Below, piece by piece: positions 59,351 through 64,000 of a DNA stretch of 64,000 nt (position 1 is its first letter; every line of letters begins with the position of its first letter). The stretch covers positions 620,001 through 684,000 of the forward strand of contig JAWPMN010000001.1 in the NCBI GenBank assembly GCA_033344895.1, in the 5' to 3' direction. The notes under the pieces were generated by a model. The model was not told the DNA's origin. It searched no databases and saw only the letters and a list, made by a program, of their open reading frames with translations. The stretch comes from Alphaproteobacteria bacterium. Its GTDB lineage: Bacteria; Pseudomonadota; Alphaproteobacteria; UBA8366; Aestuariispiraceae. The translations under genes and the position numbers were made by a program.

Positions 59351-59410
59351 AGGATTTCCTTTCGCCAGGGCGGCGGCACGATTGCGTGCCCAACTGTCTC
59401 GGCCATTCGT

Positions 59411-59439
59411 ATAATACCCTAATTGCTGCACCGCAATAA
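59411..59439 (-). promoter_or_regulatory. Possible ppa promoter
   Basis: Reading the minus strand, TTATTG (59439-59434) and TATTAT (59416-59411) are separated by 17 bases, 61 bases before the ppa ATG, in an AT-rich gap between ppa and the AmpG-like gene. Evidence is by eye. Confidence 0.35.
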
Positions 59440-59442
59440 GGG

Positions 59443-60993
59443 CTAATTCGTCGCATCAGTTCCTTCGCCGGAGGCGCGAAAGGCGGGGTGCCGTGCAACC
59501 CGAAGAACCAACGCACAGACCGGCAGACCGACAATCGCCGTGCCGATGAAGAACATCTCGTACCCGGCGGCGTCGACCATGGCGCCGGAATACCCGCCGA
59601 CGAGTTTCGGAACAAGTAACATTAATGAGCTTATCATGGCATATTGCATGGCCGTGAATCGAACGTCGGTCAGTGATGACAAAAATGCCACAAAGGCGGC
59701 CGATGCCAGACCGGCGCTGAGATTGTCGGCCGAAACCGCCATGGCGAGAAAGACCGTGTCCGCGCCGCGTGTCGCGAGAAACGCAAACAGGATGTTGGTC
59801 GCCGCGGAGAGAAGCGCCCCCAGAAACAGGATCCGAAAGACCCCGAACCGGATCGTCAGAATGCCGCCGACGAAACCGCCCAGAATTGTCACAACAAGGC
59901 CGAACAGCTTCGTGATCCGCCCGATCTCCTCCTTCTCGAAACCGAGATCGGTATAGAAGACATTCGCGACCACCCCCATCACGACATCGGCCATCCGATA
60001 CAGCGCAATCAGGCACAGCAGCGACACGGCGATGCCGCCGAACCGCCCGACAAAGTCGCGGAACGGTGAAACATAGCCGTCGATGACAAGGTCGCGCGGC
60101 GCGATGCGGGCGCGCATCCCGCCCCAACCGGCAAGTACAGCCGCGGCCACGGCAAGTCCCAGTTGAAGCGCGCCGCTCAGAAAACCGCCGACCGGTCCCA
60201 ACGCCGCGCTGAGCCCTTCCGACAGCGGCATCGCAAAGCGCGACCACGCACTGAACACCACCACGAAGGCCAGCACCGCGAGCAGAAACAACAGAAAGAA
60301 GCGCGCGTAATCGCCTGGACCGTGCTGCCCGTTGTCAAGCCTCAGATCCGGTTCGCGGGCCAGCAGAGTGGTGATCACGCCCAGCCCCATTGTGGCCGCC
60401 ATCACGAGATAGGTTGCGCGCCAGGAAGCGTAGTCATAACCGTCGGGCGCACTGTCCAGCAGCCCGGCGATTTCCAGCGCGCCGGCGCCGGCCAGGATCA
60501 TGCCCACGCGATACCCGCCGATATAGGCGGCGGAGAGCATGGCCTGGATAGCGGGTTCGGCGATTTCAATCCGATAGGCATCGATGACGATGTCCTGCGT
60601 TGCGGCCGAAAAACCCAGCATCACCGCCCATAAGGCCATGATCACCGGTTGCTCGGCAGGATCTGTCAGCCCCATGCCGATGAGCGCCGCCGCGACGCTG
60701 ACCTGCGCCAGCAGCAGCCAGGACCGGCGCCGTCCCAGAACCGGCAGCGGGATGCGATCAACCAGCGGCGCCCAGACGAATTTGAAGCCATAGCCAAGTG
60801 CCGCCCAGCTGAAGAAGGTGACATCGGCACGCGGCACCCCGGCTTCGGTCAGCCAGATCGACAGGGTGGAGAAGATCAGCAGCAAGGGCAGTCCCGCGGA
60901 CATGCCCAGGAAGAAAAGCGTCAGCGTTCGCCGGTCCCACAGGGCGGCAATGGCGGCATGCCAGCGATGCGTTTCACTCGGCGTTTCGGACAC
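59443..60993 (-). CDS. AmpG-like muropeptide permease (MFS family)
   Basis: 516 residues with twelve or more membrane segments. Landmarks are FFLGMSAGLPLLLIFSTLSIWLTEAGV, WAALGYGFKFVWAPLVDRIPLPVLGRRRSWLLLAQ (landmarks FVWAPLVDR and LGRRRSW) and ATQDIVIDAYRIE, all typical of AmpG and its relatives, which import muropeptides (anhydro-GlcNAc-MurNAc peptides) for cell-wall recycling. It lies 92 bases from ppa with its own gap and is divergent from the DUF3572 gene. Confidence 0.87.
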   Translation of the reverse strand: MSETPSETHRWHAAIAALWDRRTLTLFFLGMSAGLPLLLIFSTLSIWLTEAGVPRADVTFFSWAALGYGFKFVWAPLVDRIPLPVLGRRRSWLLLAQVSVAAALIGMGLTDPAEQPVIMALWAVMLGFSAATQDIVIDAYRIEIAEPAIQAMLSAAYIGGYRVGMILAGAGALEIAGLLDSAPDGYDYASWRATYLVMAATMGLGVITTLLAREPDLRLDNGQHGPGDYARFFLLFLLAVLAFVVVFSAWSRFAMPLSEGLSAALGPVGGFLSGALQLGLAVAAAVLAGWGGMRARIAPRDLVIDGYVSPFRDFVGRFGGIAVSLLCLIALYRMADVVMGVVANVFYTDLGFEKEEIGRITKLFGLVVTILGGFVGGILTIRFGVFRILFLGALLSAATNILFAFLATRGADTVFLAMAVSADNLSAGLASAAFVAFLSSLTDVRFTAMQYAMISSLMLLVPKLVGGYSGAMVDAAGYEMFFIGTAIVGLPVCALVLRVARHPAFRASGEGTDATN

Positions 60994-61112
60994 CGATCCC
61001 CCTTTCCCAGCAAACCGGCGCGATTCCGGAGAACCGGATTGCGCCTGCCGTCACTATCGGACAGATTCGCGCCGACCCATCCAGGAAACGAGATCGACAG
61101 AGCGGGGGCAGA

Positions 61113-61385
61113 GTGAAGCAGGAACAGGCCGAAACCGTGGCATTGCAGGCGCTGGCCTATATCGCGGCGGATGAAGATCGGATGGATCGGTTCGTCGCGC
61201 TGTCGGGTCTGGGGCCCGACGATCTGAAAAGCCGGATCGCAGACCCGGCTTTTCTGGGGGGCGTTCTGGACCATCTGCTGGGGCACGAGCCCGATCTGAT
61301 GGCATTCGCCGAGGAAGCGGATATCGACCCCGTATCGGTGCAGCGCGCCCGCGCCGCCCTGCCCGGGGTCAATCCCGACTGGTGA
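61113..61385 (+). CDS. DUF3572 family protein
   Basis: 90 residues from the GTG at 61113 (GCGGGGG upstream). Helical pattern AETVALQALAYIAADEDRMDRFVALSGLGPDDLKSRIADPAFLGGVLDHLLGHEPDLMAFAEEA (landmarks FVALSGLGPDDL and FLGGVLDHLL) is the DUF3572 signature, an alphaproteobacterial family of unknown function. It is soluble with no signal. Its stop at 61385 directly abuts the stop of the convergent 62-residue gene at 61386. Confidence 0.85.
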   Translation: MKQEQAETVALQALAYIAADEDRMDRFVALSGLGPDDLKSRIADPAFLGGVLDHLLGHEPDLMAFAEEADIDPVSVQRARAALPGVNPDW

Positions 61386-61574
61386 TCAATCCTCGAAACG
61401 CAGGATCTTGGGCGCCTTGACGTCGCTGAGCCGGGCCAGCGCGCCGCCGGCAGCCAGGGTAAGGTCCCGTTCGCTGTCGTCGTTTTTTCCGTGGGCGTAT
61501 TCCGCCGCGCGCATCAGGCCGTTGGCCCATTCCGCCTGTATCGCCAGATAATTCCCGTAGTCCACTTCAATCAT
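61386..61574 (-). CDS. Small 62-residue hypothetical protein
   Basis: 62 residues beginning MIEVDYGNYLAIQAEWANGLMRAAEYAHG and ending RLSDVKAPKILRFED (landmarks). Helical and acidic; no family recognised. GGAGAACC lies upstream of the ATG. The gene abuts DUF3572 at the stop codon. Codon usage looks like the host, so I regard it as probably real but weakly supported. Confidence 0.55.
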   Translation of the reverse strand: MIEVDYGNYLAIQAEWANGLMRAAEYAHGKNDDSERDLTLAAGGALARLSDVKAPKILRFED

Positions 61575-61761
61575 CGTCCGGTTCTCCGTCGCGGACCGGC
61601 TTGTGCCGAGTCCATGTCATCACCGTGAAGAGAATGCACCACGCCGGCTGGAACCGCAGTGACGGCGGTCACTCGAAGTTAAGATTCTTTTTACCAATTT
61701 GCCGGACATCCCGCCCGAAGGCCGCTTGCCGCAGCCCGACAAAGCGGAATAACTAGCCGGC

Positions 61762-63123
61762 ATGACCGAACGCACCGTCGACAGCGCCCCGCCCGTCAAC
61801 TGGAACCGGCGGCTCCTGGCCCTGACCGGTCCGATTGTCGTTGCGAACCTTTCCGTGCCGCTGCCGGGCCTCGTCGACACCGCCGTCATGGGTCATCAGC
61901 CGGAAGCAGCCGGCCTCGCAGCGGTCGGTCTCGGGGCGATGATCTTCGCGACCCTCTTCTTCACCTTCGGCTTCCTGCGGATGAGCACGGTCGGGCTGAC
62001 CGCACAGGCGGACGGGGCCGGGAATGCCCGCGATGTTCGTGCGGTCCTGTATCGCGGCGGTGCGCTGGCCCTGATCATATCCGCCGCCCTGCTGCTGGCG
62101 CATCAGCCGCTGGGCCGCTTTGCCTTCGGCCTGACAGAGGCCGCCCCGAGGGTTATCGAACTGGGGCTGAACTACTACGACATCAGGGTCTGGGGCGCCC
62201 CGGCCGCCCTGTTGAACATGGCGATCCTGGGGTGGCTATTCGGTCTTGGCCACATGCGGGCGCCGGTCGTGCTTCAGGTCGTCACCAATCTGGTCAATGT
62301 CGCACTGGATTTCCTTTTCGTCTTCGGCTTCGACTGGGGCATTGAGGGCGTCGCCGCGGCGACCGTCGTCGCGGAATGGACCGGCGCGCTGCTGGGCCTC
62401 GCCATCGTGGCGCGGCGGCTACGCCCCTATGGCGGGCTGAGGCCGCCGCCGGGCGCACTCACCGACCTGAAGGGCATGCAGCGCATGCTGGGGGTCAATC
62501 GCGACATCTTCATTCGCACGCTATGTCTTCTGATCGCCTTCGCGCATTTCAAGTTCGAGGGCGCGACCCTGGGGACCACCGTCCTGGCCGCCAACATCGT
62601 GCTGCTGACCTTCCTGGATATCAGTTCCTACGGTCTGGACGCCTTTGCCAATGCCGCGGAGATCCTGGTTGGAAAGGCGGTCGGGCGGCGCGATGCCGCC
62701 GCATTTCGAAAGGTCGTGCGGCTGGCGCATCTCTGGGGGTTCGCCATCGCGGGGATCAGTTCCGTGATCTTCTATGTCGGCGGCGGCTGGATCGTCGGAT
62801 TGCTGACCGACCAGCCGGAGGTGCTGGACCAGGCCGACACATTCCTGATCTGGGCTGCGATCCTGCCACTGACCGCCGTCTGGGCCTTCGTCATCGACGG
62901 AATCTTCATCGGGGCGACCTGGTCCGCCGCCCTGCGAAACGGCATGATCGCCGCCATCGCAGTCTACTTCACCCTGCAATGGCTGCTGGTTCCGGCCTAC
63001 GGAAATGAGGGACTGTGGCTCGCCCTGCACATCTTCCTGGTGGCGCGGGGCATGACGCTCGGCGTGCAGTATCCGCGACTGGTCCGGCGGCTGGACGCTC
63101 AGGACGCCGGCATCTCGCGATAG
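61762..63123 (+). CDS. MATE family efflux transporter (DinF-like)
   Basis: 453 residues, twelve membrane segments. The start LLALTGPIVVANLSVPLPGLVDTAVMGHQPEAAGLAAVGLGAM is the first MATE repeat, and FVFGFDWGIEGVAAATVVAEW with the second-half ISSYGLDAFANAAEILVGKAVGRRD (landmarks) identify the DinF subgroup. It exports drugs or small metabolites by sodium or proton antiport. The preceding 187-base gap shows no gene. Its 3 prime end overlaps the convergent DUF2244 gene by 25 bases. Confidence 0.9.
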   Translation: MTERTVDSAPPVNWNRRLLALTGPIVVANLSVPLPGLVDTAVMGHQPEAAGLAAVGLGAMIFATLFFTFGFLRMSTVGLTAQADGAGNARDVRAVLYRGGALALIISAALLLAHQPLGRFAFGLTEAAPRVIELGLNYYDIRVWGAPAALLNMAILGWLFGLGHMRAPVVLQVVTNLVNVALDFLFVFGFDWGIEGVAAATVVAEWTGALLGLAIVARRLRPYGGLRPPPGALTDLKGMQRMLGVNRDIFIRTLCLLIAFAHFKFEGATLGTTVLAANIVLLTFLDISSYGLDAFANAAEILVGKAVGRRDAAAFRKVVRLAHLWGFAIAGISSVIFYVGGGWIVGLLTDQPEVLDQADTFLIWAAILPLTAVWAFVIDGIFIGATWSAALRNGMIAAIAVYFTLQWLLVPAYGNEGLWLALHIFLVARGMTLGVQYPRLVRRLDAQDAGISR

Positions 63124-63587
63124 CGGATCAACGCCTCCCGCAACGCCTGCGCCACCTCCAGTTTCTCGAAGGGCTGCAGGAAGGCGCCGATTTCCAGCTG
63201 CCGACCATGGCTGCGCAGGGTCAGCCGGCTGTCATGCCTTGGTGGATCGTCCATCTGAACCGATAGCCATGTAGGCTCGAACCGAACGGTTCCCCGCTTG
63301 CCGTTCGGCGCGACATGCGTGACCGCCAGCCCCTCCCGGGTGAGCCGCAGATGTTCGGACCGACGCCCCTCGCGGAAATTCATCTTGAAGCCGATATAGA
63401 CCAGCAGGATTTCCAGCCCGCAGAAGCCGGCAACCGGCCAGGCGCCGGCCAGAAAGAACCCGGTGCCGATCAGGAAGCCGCCACCGCCGACGGCCGCCAT
63501 GACCAGTAGAAATCCGCGCCGCCCCAGACTGCGATGAGGGCGCAGTGTGGCGTCAAACAGGACGGTGGATGTTTCGGCTTCCGGCAT
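63099..63587 (-). CDS. DUF2244 membrane protein
   Basis: 162 residues from the ATG at 63587; a GTG at 63614 is an alternative. Two membrane segments sit near residues 25-65 (FLLVMAAVGGGGFLIGTGFFL and AGFCGLEILLVYIGFKM). The second half has the DUF2244 pattern RSEHLRLTREGLAVTHV, RFEPTWLSVQMDD and LTLRSHGRQLEIGAFLQPFEKLEVAQAL (landmarks). The family is alphaproteobacterial, function unknown, and commonly lies next to nth as here. It converges with and overlaps the MATE gene. Confidence 0.83.
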   Translation of the reverse strand: MPEAETSTVLFDATLRPHRSLGRRGFLLVMAAVGGGGFLIGTGFFLAGAWPVAGFCGLEILLVYIGFKMNFREGRRSEHLRLTREGLAVTHVAPNGKRGTVRFEPTWLSVQMDDPPRHDSRLTLRSHGRQLEIGAFLQPFEKLEVAQALREALIRYREMPAS

Positions 63588-63708
63588 GCTGAAAATGTAC
63601 CGCAGCCACGACACAGGTAAAGCCCCGGCCCCGCGCTAAATGCTTTCACCGCGACGGCGCCTTCTTTAGGGTGACGCGGTCCGCCCGCCCCCAACCTGCC
63701 AGCCGACG

Positions 63709-64000
63709 ATGAAAAAAGCCGATATCGAAACCTTCTTCGCCCGCCTTCAGGCCGCCAATCCGGAGCCCAAGGGCGAGTTGAACTGGACCAATCCCTATAC
63801 GCTGCTGGTCGCGGTCGCCCTGTCGGCACAGGCGACCGATGTCGGCGTCAACAAGGCCACGGAAAAGCTGTTTCAGGAGGTCTCGACCCCTCAGGAGATG
63901 CTGGAACTGGGTGAGGAGGGGCTGAAGCAGCACATCAAGACGATCGGCCTCTATAATTCCAAAGCCAAGAATGTGATCAAGGCTGCGGAAATCCTGGTCC
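63709..64000 (+). CDS. nth: Endonuclease III (5 prime part, cut by the window end)
   Basis: The first 97 codons are visible from the ATG at 63709. MKKADIETFFARLQAANPEPKGELNW followed by LLVAVALSAQATDVGVNKATEKLF (landmark SAQATDVGVN) and the helix before LYNSKAKNVIKAAE are characteristic of Nth, the base-excision repair DNA glycosylase/AP lyase with a 4Fe-4S cluster. The helix-hairpin-helix, catalytic Lys and Cys cluster lie beyond the edge. DUF2244 is divergent from it, the usual neighbourhood. Confidence 0.93.
   Translation, partial: MKKADIETFFARLQAANPEPKGELNWTNPYTLLVAVALSAQATDVGVNKATEKLFQEVSTPQEMLELGEEGLKQHIKTIGLYNSKAKNVIKAAEILV

Overview
The window is high-GC (mid-60s percent by eye), almost fully coding DNA from a free-living alphaproteobacterium, most probably Rhodospirillales-like. 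Pointers are small conserved alphaproteobacterial families (DUF2849, DUF934, DUF1491, DUF3572, DUF1849/EipB, DUF2244 next to nth), an LDH-like malate dehydrogenase, a Coq7 hydroxylase, and a (2S)-methylsuccinyl-CoA dehydrogenase of the ethylmalonyl-CoA pathway. No rRNA, tRNA, CRISPR array or complete insertion sequence was seen. The lineage is inferred from gene content only.

Layout. 1-4.4 kb: the tail of an unknown gene, a DUF4168 protein, an amidase, and a EutB/EutC-type dehydratase plus ornithine-cyclodeaminase pair. 4.4-8.1 kb: a siroheme and sulfite reductase operon (CysG-like, DUF2849, CysI, DUF934) behind an AT-rich promoter with a 24-bp palindrome. 8.1-11.6 kb: a periplasmic copper operon (small secreted protein, cupredoxin, CopA, CopB) closed by a strong terminator. 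11.6-17.6 kb: a methyltransferase and membrane protein pair facing a TetR regulator, two hypotheticals, and a four-gene operon facing a WYL-type regulator, each divergent promoter carrying a perfect inverted repeat. 17.6-23.1 kb: malonyl-CoA decarboxylase, a family III CoA-transferase, small conserved proteins, and an XRE/MmyB-like regulator flanked by two matching operators. 23.1-26 kb: a methyltransferase and a first AsnB.

26.2-30.3 kb is a minus-strand fragment of a T7-like podovirus structural module: connector/portal, Bbp19-like protein, scaffold-like protein and small partners. The capsid, tail and terminase genes are missing. A repressor-like S24 protein that appears to have lost its catalytic residues follows. 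31.3-40.6 kb mixes housekeeping genes (branched-chain aminotransferase, pyrC) with a cell-surface polysaccharide cluster: a second AsnB, GT4, an O-antigen-ligase-like protein with a very acidic tail, GT2, a YegD-type Hsp70 and GT9.

40.7-64 kb is ordinary chromosome: ygfZ, mdh, dsbB, coq7, HNH endonuclease, carboxylesterase, DNA glycosylase, gluQRS, Nudix, ACT-domain protein, AEC transporter, mcd, eipB, leucyl aminopeptidase, MarR, GNAT, macrodomain protein, ppa, AmpG-like permease, MATE exporter, and nth running off the end.

The most interesting material is regulatory and small-scale: several clean palindromic operators tied to neighbouring regulators, a possibly leaderless MerR-type copper promoter, a paired C-terminal motif shared by two genes of the phage remnant, and a repressor with a degenerate peptidase site. 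No wholly new defence or mobile system could be demonstrated.
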